Below are positions 53,139 to 62,001 of a stretch of 64,000 nt of DNA, piece by piece. The stretch is from assembly GCF_024700075.1 (NCBI RefSeq), contig NZ_JAJONE010000006.1:62001-126000 (forward strand). Direction: 5' to 3'. Source of the DNA: Hymenobacter sp. J193 (GTDB lineage: Bacteria > Bacteroidota > Bacteroidia > Cytophagales > Hymenobacteraceae). The notes under the pieces are model-generated. The model was not told the origin of the DNA, did no database searches, and saw only the letters and a program-made list of their open reading frames with translations. Every line of letters begins with the position of its first letter. The stretch's first letter is position 1. Both the position numbers and the translations under genes were made by a program.

Positions 53139-54543
53139 ATGGAACCCATCACCTCCCCAAATCAGCCGGCCGTTCGGCCGCCGAACCCCGATAATGAGCA
53201 GGAGCAGCGGTCAGCGGCCGCGGTTGAGAAACGTACGCCCACCGAAATTCTGCGCACCAACTGGATGGCTTTTGCCGGCCTGCTGCTGGTGCTCGTGGTC
53301 GGGGGCCTTTTCCTATGGCTTAAGTCCGCGAAGGAAGCCGCCCAACAGGAAAAGGAGCCGGTAGCGGCGGCCTCGGCCAATATTGAGCCGGAAATTGCTT
53401 CGCCCGAAACCTCGCCGGTTTCGCCCGTCGCCTCGCCTTCGGCCCAAATTGAGGCCCAGCGCCGCGCCGAGATGGACGCCAAATCGGCCCCGGCGACCCC
53501 AACCGATGAAGATGTGGTTGATGTGTTTGCCGTCGATACGACCGGGCAGGCGCTGCGTCGGCGGCGGCGCGCTCAGGCTTTCTCGCAGGCGGCAGCCCGT
53601 CGCGCCGAGGCCGCCCGCGTGGCCGCGGCCGACGTGGATACTATCGAGACGACTATTCAGGACCCAAGTACCGGCTCTTACCGCTCGGAAACGCTGGTGG
53701 TGCCTCGTCGCCGTAACACGGCCAGCGGCGGCGGTGGCCGGCGGCGCACCTCTTCGGCTGCTGCCCATAGCCTGGTGCCGGCGCGGGACGCGGACGGTAC
53801 CCCGTTTGAAACCGACCCGGACGTGTTGGCGATGCTGGCCAGCTCCCCGCCCGAAACCCGCGCTGCCTACGAGCGCATGACGGGCAAACGCTACCGCGAC
53901 CCCAACCAGACCGCGCAGCTGCTGGCCAACCGGATGAATGCCCCCGGCATGGATGGCTTCAATACCGTCAAGGTGGGCAACTCCTCGCGCATGATGGCGC
54001 AGGGCAACTACCAGCAGCAACAGCAGCTCACTCCCGACGTGTTTTTTAAGTGCGTCATCAACGGGGAGCAGAAAGTTCGCACCGGCTCGGTGGTCATTCT
54101 GCGCCTGCTGGAAGATGCCGTGGTCAGCGGCGTAACCTTCCCCCAAAAACATGGTCTTCGCGGCCGTGGCCACGGTGGGCAATAACAACGTGACGCTGGA
54201 AGTCAACCGCCTTGGGCCCACGCGAGTCGAGGCTGACATTTACGACTTCAACTACATGCCCGGCATCATGATTGACCCGGTGAAGCGCATTGCCAAAGAT
54301 GCCTCCATGGCCGGCAGCGACCTGCAGCAGCAGACCACGCAGGAACTCAGTACCGCCATCGACCGCTCGGCCTCGGCCGCTAACTCGGTGGTGGGCGTCG
54401 GGGGCCGTGTCGCGGCGACGGTGCTCTCCCGGCCCAAAACGCGCACCAAGCTGCGCGACGTGCTGCTCCCCGATGGCTACCCCATCCTGATTACCACGGC
54501 GGCGGCCGGCCAGTTGGGGCCGGAAGCCGCGAGTGGCCGCTGA
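53139..54543 (+). pseudogene. traM: Conjugation protein TraM (VirB10-like), frame-disrupted
   Basis: The first frame gives an N-terminal cytosolic tail, one membrane helix (WMAFAGLLLVLVVGGLFLWL) and a long linker up to VVILRLLEDAVVSGVTFP. The second frame resumes at KNMVFAAVATVGNNNVTLEV and runs to 54543. The break is a +1 shift in the run CCCCCAAAAA at about 54138-54148. The full protein (about 468 residues) is the TraM scaffold of the transfer channel. A real frameshift would abolish conjugation unless recoded; an extra C from sequencing is equally possible. Confidence 0.8.
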
Positions 54544-54568
54544 TTCCTTTCCGTTCACCTAAAAGCTT

Positions 54569-55462
54569 ATGACTATGAAAAAGCTCCTTTTGCCCGCTTT
54601 GCTGGCCGTTGCGCTGGTTTTCTCCACCAAGGAGGCCTCCGCGCAAGCCGTGGTAAATGACCCGCTGCACATGGGCATTCACATTGGTGACTTCGCCAAA
54701 CGGCTGGCCCAGTGGACCGAAACCGTCAAGAACTACCAGGTAGTAAAAGATGCCCGGCAGATTGCCGGCGTCACCAAGGATATTACCGGTCAGGTAAAGG
54801 ACATTACCGACCAGACGCTGCAGCTGCAGCGGCAGGTGCAGGCCGACTTACGGAAGGTACAAAGCATTCAGGATTTGCGCCTCTCTAACCCGCAGGAGCT
54901 GTTTGCGCGGGCGCTGTCCATGTCGGGCCGGGGCCAGAGCAACCAGTATATGCCGGTGTTTCAGAAAGCCGAACGCCTGCGGCAGGCCCTGCAGCTTAAC
55001 AATCCCCAGCAGGACCTGAACACCGTGTACGACGTGTTTTCCCGCTTTGGCGCGGGGGCCACGGCCGGCAACAACCGCATGAGTTCCTCCCAGTATCAGG
55101 CCAAGCGCGAAGAAGCCGCCGTTTCGACCTTCGCCTACGAGGAGATGATGCAGAAGAAGAAGATTGCTACTGCCTTCGGCTACTACAAGATTGCCGACGA
55201 AATGACGCAGCAAAGCATTGAAATGAATGCCACGCTGAAGAATCCGGGCCGGTACGCCATGACGGAAGGCGAGCGGATGGCCGCCCTCAACTCGTCGAAC
55301 GACAACATGATTAAGGCCATGCAGCTGCGCCAGGAAGCCGACCGGCTGTTGGCCGAATCCTCGCAGCCCGGTCCCTCGCGCCAGGCGGCGGAGCTGGTGT
55401 ACGCCGACGTGTTGGTTCAACAGTCACTCATTAAAATGGACCGCGCCCGTCCCCGTCGCTAA
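54569..55462 (+). CDS. Conjugation protein, TraI/VirB5-like (DUF4141-type)
   Basis: The 297-residue protein has a signal peptide (KEASAQ) and then an all-helical domain (FAKRLAQWTETVKNYQVVKD, GVTKDITGQVKDITDQTLQL), the DUF4141/VirB5-like coiled-coil pattern. It probably forms part of the pilus tip or assembly complex. In CTnDOT the TraI gene precedes TraJ; here it comes after TraM. Confidence 0.7.
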   Translation: MTMKKLLLPALLAVALVFSTKEASAQAVVNDPLHMGIHIGDFAKRLAQWTETVKNYQVVKDARQIAGVTKDITGQVKDITDQTLQLQRQVQADLRKVQSIQDLRLSNPQELFARALSMSGRGQSNQYMPVFQKAERLRQALQLNNPQQDLNTVYDVFSRFGAGATAGNNRMSSSQYQAKREEAAVSTFAYEEMMQKKKIATAFGYYKIADEMTQQSIEMNATLKNPGRYAMTEGERMAALNSSNDNMIKAMQLRQEADRLLAESSQPGPSRQAAELVYADVLVQQSLIKMDRARPRR

Positions 55463-55468
55463 TCCCGC

Positions 55469-56008
55469 ATGAAAAAGCTCCTGCTTGTGGCGCTTGCAAT
55501 GGCTGGGGCCGGCACATCGCCGGCCCTGGCTCAACGCCACGTTAAACACATCTCCAGCTGGGGTGCCCACCTCGGGCGCTCTGAAAAGGGCGACTACTAC
55601 GAGTTGAGCTACAACTCCATGCTCACCGATAAGCTGGCCCTGCGGGCCAGTGGCCTGCGGGATGCCGGCAACCTCCGCACCCAGGGTGAATACTCGACCT
55701 ATCAGGGCCGGCTGTTCATCGCCCCACAACTGTTCCGCATTGGGGAGTTTGCCTACGTGCATCTGCTCATCGGGGCGGGGGCCGGCTACGAGCGCACCAA
55801 CGAGAATCGCACGGGCGAGCTGGCTGCCGATGCCAGCGAGCCGCAACGCTTCACCTACGGCCCGCAAGCCGGGGCCGAAGTTGATTTCTTCCTGGGCAAC
55901 CGCCTTTCCCTCGTGGCTACCGGCACGAAAGGCTACCTGTTCAACAACCCTCTCATCGACCAATTGCCCGGCAACGCGAGTGCCGGCCTGCGGTATCACT
56001 TCCGCTAA
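55469..56008 (+). CDS. traO: Conjugation protein TraO
   Basis: The 179-residue protein has a signal peptide (SPALAQ) and an outer-membrane-type beta-barrel pattern (alternating strands, ending GLRYHFR with a terminal aromatic-x-Arg). This matches the TraO family of CTnDOT-type elements. It follows the TraI-like gene by 6 bases. Confidence 0.8.
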   Translation: MKKLLLVALAMAGAGTSPALAQRHVKHISSWGAHLGRSEKGDYYELSYNSMLTDKLALRASGLRDAGNLRTQGEYSTYQGRLFIAPQLFRIGEFAYVHLLIGAGAGYERTNENRTGELAADASEPQRFTYGPQAGAEVDFFLGNRLSLVATGTKGYLFNNPLIDQLPGNASAGLRYHFR

Positions 56009-56024
56009 TCACCCTTTCTGACCT

Positions 56025-56408
56025 ATGAAACGACTTGCTTATTTACTGCTGAGCTGCGCGGCCCTGGCCACCAGCTGCTCGAAAGACAACGATGCTACGC
56101 CCTCGGGGCCAAAAGAGTATCAGGTAGAATACAAGGTTACCTCCAATGCCCCGGTATCGGATTACCTGAGCTACACCAACGAAAGCGGTGGCAGCACGAC
56201 GCTCAGCAACACGCCCCTGCCAGCAAACTACAAGTTTAAGCGCACCATGAAGCAGGGCGACAACCTGACCATTCTGGCCAGCATCGACGGCGGCACGGCG
56301 GCCTCGGAAATCACCTGCTCCATCCTGCTGGATGGCAAAGAGGTCAAGAAGGAAACCGGCCGGGGAGTCGACGCGCAGGCCGTGCCGGTGTACGTCATCG
56401 GAGAATAG
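56025..56408 (+). CDS. Small lipoprotein at the end of the tra operon
   Basis: The 127-residue protein has a lipobox (LATSCS, Cys18) and one beta-sandwich domain (EYQVEYKVTSNAPVSDYLSY, GGSTTLSNTPLPANYKFKRT) that resembles MmpS-like or similar small extracellular domains. It could be a surface-exclusion or stabilising lipoprotein. No family is certain. A strong terminator follows. Confidence 0.65.
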   Translation: MKRLAYLLLSCAALATSCSKDNDATPSGPKEYQVEYKVTSNAPVSDYLSYTNESGGSTTLSNTPLPANYKFKRTMKQGDNLTILASIDGGTAASEITCSILLDGKEVKKETGRGVDAQAVPVYVIGE

Positions 56409-56428
56409 TTCTTTCAGTACGTCACCCT

Positions 56429-56473
56429 TAAAACAAGCGGCCCAACCAGTAACTGGTTGGGCCGCTTGTTTTA
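56429..56473. terminator. Strong terminator after the tra operon
   Basis: A 20-bp perfect stem (TAAAACAAGCGGCCCAACCA) with a 5-base loop separates the tra operon from the converging tlpA-like gene. Confidence 0.85.
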
Positions 56474-56527
56474 GGCCAGCCGGCAGAATTTACCGACTGG
56501 CATTTAAAGCATTTTGGCTGGTTCGCT

Positions 56528-57121
56528 TTACTTGGCCAGCTTCTCCAAAGCAGCTTTGAATTCGGGCGTATCGTACTCGGCCATGCCGTTGTGGCGAGCC
56601 GCTACCTGCCCATCCGGGCCGAGAATTACCGTGGACGGAATGGAGTTGGAGTCGAATGGTGGGGCCAAGGGGCCAGCGGGGAAATACACCGGGAAGGTGT
56701 AGCCCTGGCGCCTGAGCATCGCCTGCGCCTTGGCTGGGTTTTCATCCAGCGAGAGCATCACGAAAGCTACTTTCTTCGGGTCCATCTTTTTGTAGAGCGC
56801 GTGAATGCCGGGCATCTCGGCCACGCAGGGCGGGCACCAGCTGGCCCACAGATTCACGAACACCACCTTGCCTCTCAGGTCGCTCAGATTCGCGGGTTTC
56901 CCGTCGAGCGTAGTCAAGGGCAGATTGTGCGGATAAGCGGCGCTGCTGGTAAGCACAACCGGCGCTTTAGCAGGAACCAAGGCAGGTACTTCGGCTTTCC
57001 AAAGGCCGGTGGCCAACAAGCCGCGCTGCACGCCGCCCAGCACGATGGGCCGCAAGGGCGTGAACAGAACGAGTGCAAAAAGAGCTGGTGGCAGCCAGGA
57101 AATGATGGATTTACGAGTCAT
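56528..57121 (-). CDS. TlpA-like thioredoxin-fold protein
   Basis: The 197-residue protein has a signal/anchor segment and a thioredoxin fold with WCPPC (Cys96, Cys99) and a downstream cis-Pro in NSIPSTVIL. It reduces or oxidises disulfides in the periplasm. The start at 57121 was preferred because it gives a normal N-terminus; an upstream Met at 57169 would include the operator. A perfect dyad 34 bases upstream (57155-57176) resembles the sequence before arsR, so it is probably part of the same regulon. Confidence 0.85.
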   Translation of the reverse strand: MTRKSIISWLPPALFALVLFTPLRPIVLGGVQRGLLATGLWKAEVPALVPAKAPVVLTSSAAYPHNLPLTTLDGKPANLSDLRGKVVFVNLWASWCPPCVAEMPGIHALYKKMDPKKVAFVMLSLDENPAKAQAMLRRQGYTFPVYFPAGPLAPPFDSNSIPSTVILGPDGQVAARHNGMAEYDTPEFKAALEKLAK

Positions 57122-57154
57122 GGGAACTGAGTTGAGCGGAGGACAAATCTTATA

Positions 57155-57176
57155 TGAACAAAGTTTCATTTGTTCA
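57155..57176. promoter_or_regulatory. Operator-like dyad upstream of the tlpA-like gene
   Basis: TGAACAAA (57155-57162) and TTTGTTCA (57169-57176) are perfectly inverted around 6 bases. The words ATGAACAA and ACAAATG recur upstream of arsR and the TauE gene. Confidence 0.65.
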
Positions 57177-57355
57177 GCAATAACATAAACCCGCTATCCG
57201 GTCAGGAGCCGGGTAGTGGATACTTCTCAGGAAGGGGAGGAGCGGCAGCAGCAGGGCAGCGCCATGGGACTGGCAGGGACGCGAAAAAACCGGCTACTGG
57301 CCTTGAATCGAGCACAGCTAGCCGGAGACAGGCCCAGCTTGCGCTACACGCTTTC

Positions 57356-57727
57356 CTAAGAAAAACGGATGGGCGGCGCTTTGTTAGGATGGTTGGCCAG
57401 TGCCTGCGCGGGGCCAATGCTGGGCCCACGAACAGGAGTGGGCGCGGGCTGGCAAGCCGGGAACAGCAGACCAAAGTAGAGGGCCGCGAAGTCACCGCTC
57501 AGGCTCCCATCCAGCGGCAGTAGCTTGGCCTTGGCTTGACGGACAGATTCGACCGGCGGGGTGGCCTGCACCGTTTGCAGCTTCTTCCGGCAAAGAGTAC
57601 CGCCGCGTTGCTCCTGCTGGTGGCTGCCGGCCGTGGCCGTCCCGTTCGCCCGCGTAGACAGCGGCTGACAATGCAGGTAAATACCGGCATAAAGCAGCAA
57701 CAGCAAATGAGACAGCAGACGGGACAT
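57356..57727 (-). CDS. Small secreted protein, unknown function
   Basis: The 123-residue frame from 57727 has a hydrophobic signal-like N-terminus (LLSHLLLLLYAGIYLH) followed by a Gln/Thr/Pro-rich region. Cys residues occur (CQPL, LCRKKL, PACQP). No domain recognised. Coding status is uncertain. Confidence 0.4.
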   Translation of the reverse strand: MSRLLSHLLLLLYAGIYLHCQPLSTRANGTATAGSHQQEQRGGTLCRKKLQTVQATPPVESVRQAKAKLLPLDGSLSGDFAALYFGLLFPACQPAPTPVRGPSIGPAQALANHPNKAPPIRFS

Positions 57728-57817
57728 AGCTAGTGGTAACGACTGCAAAGGTGCGCTCTTTTGCCGGAAAGTGAGCCTTTGGTACCTCTCTCTGCCTACT
57801 GGCAGTCCCAGTTGCCT

Positions 57818-58507
57818 CTAGGGCGTCACATTGAAAAAAGTACCTACCACGGCTGACAAAGCCATGGCCAGCACTCCCCAGAAGGTTACCCGGGCGGCAG
57901 CTTTCAATACACTGGAGCCGCCCACGTACGCGGCCAACCCGCCCAGGGCAGCCAGAAACAACAGGGAGGTAATGGAAACCGTCCAGCTCAGATACGCAGC
58001 CGGGGCTACCAGGATGACCAGCAGCGGCAGCGCCGCGCCCACGGTAAAAGTAGCGGCCGACGCCAGCGCGGCCTGAATGGGGTTGGCACTCATGGTTTCG
58101 GAAATACCCAGTTCCTCCCGGGCGTGGGTGCCCAGCGCGTCATGGGCCATCAGTTGCTCGGCCACCTTCGCGGCCAGGTTCGGGTCCACTCCGCGCTCCA
58201 CGTAGATGGCGGTGAGTTCTTGGTGCTCCGCGGCGGCATCCGTCTTCAACTCTTCCTGCTCCCGGGCAAGGTCCGCCGCTTCCGTATCGGCCTGCGAGCT
58301 GACGGAAACGTATTCGCCCGTCGCCATCGACATGGCTCCCGCCACCAGCCCGGCCACGCCGGCCACCAGCACACTTTCCTGCGTGGCGCTGGCCGCGGCT
58401 ACCCCCACCACCAGGCTGGCCGTGGAAATAATGCCGTCGTTGGCCCCGAGCACGGCGGCCCGTAGCCAACCAATCCGATGCGTGCGATGCTGCTCCAGGT
58501 GTCTCAT
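57818..58507 (-). CDS. VIT1/CCC1-family transporter
   Basis: The protein has the VIT/CCC1 layout: MRHLEQHRTHRIGWLRAAVLGANDGIISTASLVVGV, a cytosolic helical Glu-rich region (QADTEAADLAREQEELKTDA), then three more membrane helices. Members move iron or manganese across membranes. The start at 58507 gives the usual N-terminus; the frame could start 15 codons earlier. Confidence 0.9.
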   Translation of the reverse strand: MRHLEQHRTHRIGWLRAAVLGANDGIISTASLVVGVAAASATQESVLVAGVAGLVAGAMSMATGEYVSVSSQADTEAADLAREQEELKTDAAAEHQELTAIYVERGVDPNLAAKVAEQLMAHDALGTHAREELGISETMSANPIQAALASAATFTVGAALPLLVILVAPAAYLSWTVSITSLLFLAALGGLAAYVGGSSVLKAAARVTFWGVLAMALSAVVGTFFNVTP

Positions 58508-58888
58508 GAGATAAGGGTAACGGCGTGAGGCCTTCTGTACGCAGGTGCACAAACGGAGGGTATTGCCAACCGCCGCCGGGGTACATGAAGCCGACTCCCA
58601 GAAAGGTAGTAGCGCTGCCGGGGCTCACGGCGAAGGGCCGGTGCCGACCGTGAGCATCGTTGGCGCGCAGAACGGTGAACAAGTCGCTAGCCGAAGTCGC
58701 CTCCTAGCGGGTGGAAGAACCCGGGCATCTGCTTATTTCCCCGGCCGCCAGCAAGTAATAACCAACTTGTACCACGCAGCGCAAGGAGCGTAAAAACCGG
58801 ATAGAGAGGCCGAATGGGTACTTATCCAGAGAAGAGCACACACTGAAATGAATTATTTGGGAACCAATAGACGAAGCAAGTTTGTATA
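58508..58888. other. Gene-free stretch between the transporter and arsR
   Basis: About 380 bases with no convincing gene. The part next to arsR becomes AT-rich toward its operator. An open frame at 58545-58793 shows no domain or leader and is taken as spurious. Confidence 0.5.
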
Positions 58889-58913
58889 CATGAACAAATG
58901 AACATACATTTGT
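58889..58913 (+). promoter_or_regulatory. arsR promoter and operator-like dyad
   Basis: The dyad ACAAATG (58894-58900) AACATA CATTTGT (58907-58913) overlaps TACATTTG (58905-58912), an exact TAnnTTTG -7 match, so a bound repressor would block the promoter. ATGAACAA also occurs here, as at the other two sites. Confidence 0.65.
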
Positions 58914-58921
58914 AGCACCTT

Positions 58922-59245
58922 ATGAAAACGACCACTGCCACCGCTCCTGCTGACCTGAACCTGACCACTGAGAAGATGGAGAAGGTGGCGTTTATCCTCA
59001 AGACCACGGCTCATCCGACGCGCATCGCCATCGTGCAGCTGCTCGCCAACCAGGAGAGCCTGTCCGTGACCGAACTCAGCGAGGAATTGAATATCGAGCA
59101 GAGCTTAGTGTCCCACCACTTGACCGGCATGAAGCTTAAAGGCATCCTGAGCAGCCACCGTGACGGCAAGAATATCTTTTACGCGCTGAAGATGCGCGAA
59201 GTAGTGGACGTGATTCAGTGCCTGGCCGGCTGCACGTTCCTGTAA
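58922..59245 (+). CDS. ArsR/SmtB-family repressor of the sulfur operon
   Basis: The 107-residue protein has a winged helix-turn-helix (LKTTAHPTRIAIVQLLANQE, LSVTELSEELNIEQSLVSHHL, HRDGKNIFYALK). The C-terminal Cys100-x3-Cys104 (VIQCLAGCTF) could sense reactive sulfur or a metal, as in BigR/SqrR-type regulators, although the Cys positions differ from those. It is the first gene of the sulfur operon and probably represses itself, the TauE gene and the tlpA-like gene. Its 5' leader is very short. Confidence 0.85.
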   Translation: MKTTTATAPADLNLTTEKMEKVAFILKTTAHPTRIAIVQLLANQESLSVTELSEELNIEQSLVSHHLTGMKLKGILSSHRDGKNIFYALKMREVVDVIQCLAGCTFL

Positions 59246-59263
59246 CGAGAGCCGGCTTTTTTT
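59226..59263 (+). terminator. Terminator/attenuator overlapping the 3' end of arsR
   Basis: GCCGGC (59226-59231) pairs with GCCGGC (59251-59256), followed by TTTTTTTT. It would limit read-through from arsR into the operon. Confidence 0.65.
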
Positions 59264-59271
59264 TCACCGAA

Positions 59272-59306
59272 TACATGAACAACCTTTCATAATTACATAC
59301 GTTCAC
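59272..59306 (+). promoter_or_regulatory. Operator-like sequence before the TauE gene
   Basis: It holds ACATGAACAACC and a distal GTTCA, echoing the dyads at 57155 and 58889. It probably binds the same ArsR. Confidence 0.5.
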
Positions 59307-59316
59307 CCGTTCCCGC

Positions 59317-60135
59317 ATGTTTCACTACCTCGGTTACTTCGCGGCTATCTTCATTGGCCTTTCGCTCGGCATTATGGGCGGGGGCGGCTCCATCCTCACC
59401 GTGCCGGTGCTGGTGTACCTGATGGGCGTGAGTCCGGTGCTGAGCACGGCCTACTCGCTGTTCGTGGTGGGCTCTACCTCCGTAGTAGGCGCCTGGGGCT
59501 ACTTCCGCAAGGGGCTGGTGTCGCTGAAAACGGCCGTGGTCTTTCTGCTGCCCTCACTGCTGGCCGTGTTTGCGGTGCGCAAGCTGCTGATGCCCGCCAT
59601 CCCGCACAAACTGTTCACGCTGGGCAGCATCGTGTTCACCAAGGACCTGCTGGTGCTGGTATCCTTTGCCGTGCTGATGGTCGTAGCCGCTGTCTCCATG
59701 ATTCGCAGCAAGCAGGCCGAGGTCGTGCTCGACGAGGAGTTGCACCGGAAGCACGCCTTCAACTATCCGCTCGTGCTGGGAATTGGCCTGGTGGTGGGCA
59801 CGCTCACGGGCTTTGTGGGCGCGGGTGGCGGCTTCCTGATTATTCCGGCCCTGGTGCTGGGGGCCCGCCTGCCCATGAAGCTGGCGGTGGGCACCTCGCT
59901 GGCCATCATTGCCCTGAACTCCCTAATAGGTTTCACCGGCGACCTGAGCGCGGGCACGCCCATTGCCTGGTCGTTTCTGGCGGGCTTCCTGGCCTTCGCC
60001 CTCGGCGGCATCGTTTTGGGAACCTACCTGGCCCGCTTCATTCCGGGGGCCAAATTGAAGCCCGCTTTCGGCTGGTTCACGCTGGCGATGGGCACGTTTA
60101 TTCTCACCAAAGAGCTGCTGTTTCATCATCCCTAA
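59317..60135 (+). CDS. TauE/SafE-family sulfite/thiosulfate exporter
   Basis: The 272-residue protein has eight membrane segments and the family's [20 protein letters not shown] and [19 protein letters not shown] repeats. It probably exports sulfite or thiosulfate, the product of persulfide oxidation by the next gene. It starts 71 bases after arsR. Confidence 0.9.
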   Translation: MFHYLGYFAAIFIGLSLGIMGGGGSILTVPVLVYLMGVSPVLSTAYSLFVVGSTSVVGAWGYFRKGLVSLKTAVVFLLPSLLAVFAVRKLLMPAIPHKLFTLGSIVFTKDLLVLVSFAVLMVVAAVSMIRSKQAEVVLDEELHRKHAFNYPLVLGIGLVVGTLTGFVGAGGGFLIIPALVLGARLPMKLAVGTSLAIIALNSLIGFTGDLSAGTPIAWSFLAGFLAFALGGIVLGTYLARFIPGAKLKPAFGWFTLAMGTFILTKELLFHHP

Positions 60136-60180
60136 CTACTCTCCATTCCACTTTCTCTCACCCGTTTTTTCGTCCCAACC

Positions 60181-61536
60181 ATGAAAATCGAACAGTTTGA
60201 AGACAAAGGCCTGGCTCACTTTTCCTACGCCATCCTGAGCGAGTGCGCCCGCGAAATCGTGCTCATCGACCCGGCCCGCAACCCGCAGCCCTACTACGAC
60301 TACGCGAAGGCGAATGACGCCAAAATCGTCAGCATCATCGAAACGCACCCCCACGCCGACTTTGTGAGCAGCCACCTGGAAATTGCCCAGGCCACCGGCG
60401 CCGTCATCCGCGTGAGTAAGCTGCTGGGGGCCGATTACGCCCACGAAGCCTTTGATGAAGGCCAGGAGTTCACGGTGGGCAAGCTCACGTTCCGCGCCCT
60501 GAACACCCCCGGCCACTCGCCCGACTCTATCAGCATCGTGCTCAGCCGAGAAGGCAAGGACGAAGCCGTCTTCACCGGCGACACGCTCTTTATCGGCGAC
60601 GTGGGCCGCCCCGACCTGCGCGAAAGCGCCGGCAACATGACCGCCAAGCGCGAAGAGCTGGCAGGGCAGATGTACCACTCGCTGCGCGACAAGCTCATGC
60701 CCCTGGCCGGCACGGTGCTGGTATACCCCGCCCACGGCGCGGGCAGCCTCTGCGGCAAGGCCCTGAGCGGGGCCAACAGCAGCACGATTGCTGACGAGAA
60801 GTTTGGCAACCCCATGCTGCGGGAGCTGAGCGAAGCGGAATTTGTACAAGAGCTGCTGGCCGACCAGCCCTTCATCCCCAAATACTTCGGCTACGACGTG
60901 GCCCTGAATAAGGCCGGCGCGCCCGACTACGCGCCCAGTGTGCAGCGGGTGCCGCGCCTGGCCGCCGGCACGACGCTGGAAACCGGTGCGGTTGTCATCG
61001 ACACCCGTCCCGAAGCCGAGTTCAAAAAGGGGCACGCGGACGGAGCCATCAACATTCAGCAGGGCGGCAAATTTGAAACCTGGCTGGGCTCCATCGTGGG
61101 ACCGGAAGAGTTGTTCTACCTCATTGCGGCCGACGAGGCCACGCTCGAAGACCTGATTCAGAAAACCGCCAAAATCGGCTACGAGCCGCTGATTAAGGGC
61201 GCGCTGGTAGGAACCCCCGCTACCGAGGCCACCATGCCCATGCTGGACGTGGCGCAGTTCCGCCAGCACCCGGAGCAGTACACCATCGTGGACATCCGCA
61301 ACGCCACCGAGCACCGCGACGAGCCCATTTTTGCCGGCTCCCTCAACATTCCGCTGCCCGAGCTGCGCGAGCGGGCCAGCGAGATTCCGACCGATAAGCC
61401 GGTGGTGGTGCATTGCGCGGGTGGCTACCGCTCGGCGGCCGGCAGCAGCATTGTGGCTGACGCCCTGCCCGGCACCAAAGTGCTGGACTTGAGCGAGGCC
61501 GTGAAATCCTTTCAGCCCGCTTCGGCAACCCACTAA
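60181..61536 (+). CDS. Persulfide dioxygenase-type MBL protein fused to two rhodanese domains
   Basis: Residues about 1-240 are a metallo-beta-lactamase-fold persulfide dioxygenase: HPHAD (His56, His58, Asp60), NTPGHSPDS (His112), GDTLFIGDVGRPD and YPAHGAGS. It oxidises glutathione or other persulfides to sulfite. Two rhodanese domains follow. The first (about 260-340) lacks the catalytic Cys. The second has HCAGGYRSA with Cys412. The 451-residue fusion would pass sulfur directly between the enzymes. Confidence 0.92.
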   Translation: MKIEQFEDKGLAHFSYAILSECAREIVLIDPARNPQPYYDYAKANDAKIVSIIETHPHADFVSSHLEIAQATGAVIRVSKLLGADYAHEAFDEGQEFTVGKLTFRALNTPGHSPDSISIVLSREGKDEAVFTGDTLFIGDVGRPDLRESAGNMTAKREELAGQMYHSLRDKLMPLAGTVLVYPAHGAGSLCGKALSGANSSTIADEKFGNPMLRELSEAEFVQELLADQPFIPKYFGYDVALNKAGAPDYAPSVQRVPRLAAGTTLETGAVVIDTRPEAEFKKGHADGAINIQQGGKFETWLGSIVGPEELFYLIAADEATLEDLIQKTAKIGYEPLIKGALVGTPATEATMPMLDVAQFRQHPEQYTIVDIRNATEHRDEPIFAGSLNIPLPELRERASEIPTDKPVVVHCAGGYRSAAGSSIVADALPGTKVLDLSEAVKSFQPASATH

Positions 61537-61629
61537 TCCCTTTGACGGGTTGGCTCCGGCAGCCGTGCCGGGGCCCCTATCCGCTCATTCTCACACTTTC
61601 CGTTTCCCTCCCACTCAAATTCCTCCGCC

Positions 61630-61971
61630 ATGTTCGGTTTCAATAAATCCGCCGCTCCTGCTTTTCAAAACCTGACGCCCGCGCAGTTTGCCGAGGGCCT
61701 GCGCCAGCCCGGTGCGGTGCTGCTGGACGTGCGCCGGCCCGACGAATTCGCCGCCGGCCACCTGCCCGGCGCGGTCAATATTGAAGTCACCGCGCCCGAC
61801 TTCGGCCAGCGCGTGGCGGCCCTGGATAAAACCAAGCCCACCTACGTGTACTGCCGCAGCGGAGCCCGCTCGGCCAATGCCGCTGGTCAGCTTACCAGCG
61901 CCGGCTTCGCGCAGGTCAGTAACCTGCTCGGCGGCGTGCTCGACTGGCCGGGACAACTCACTACTAAATAA
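61630..61971 (+). CDS. Single-domain rhodanese
   Basis: The 113-residue protein is one rhodanese domain with [21 protein letters not shown] and the active-site loop CRSGARS (Cys75). It transfers sulfane sulfur to or from thiols. It sits between the persulfide dioxygenase and the YeeE gene. Confidence 0.93.
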   Translation: MFGFNKSAAPAFQNLTPAQFAEGLRQPGAVLLDVRRPDEFAAGHLPGAVNIEVTAPDFGQRVAALDKTKPTYVYCRSGARSANAAGQLTSAGFAQVSNLLGGVLDWPGQLTTK

Positions 61972-62001
61972 GTACGCTTCTTCATCTCGACTTCTGTTTT
62001 C

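Noticed and set aside
57170..57523. Plus-strand open frame of 117 codons over the small secreted gene
   Set aside because: It overlaps an opposite-strand frame with a signal peptide and overlaps the operator-like dyad. No domain is visible.
58545..58793. Plus-strand open frame of 82 codons between the VIT-type gene and arsR
   Set aside because: It lacks a ribosome-binding site, domain or signal, and has an unlikely amino-acid composition.
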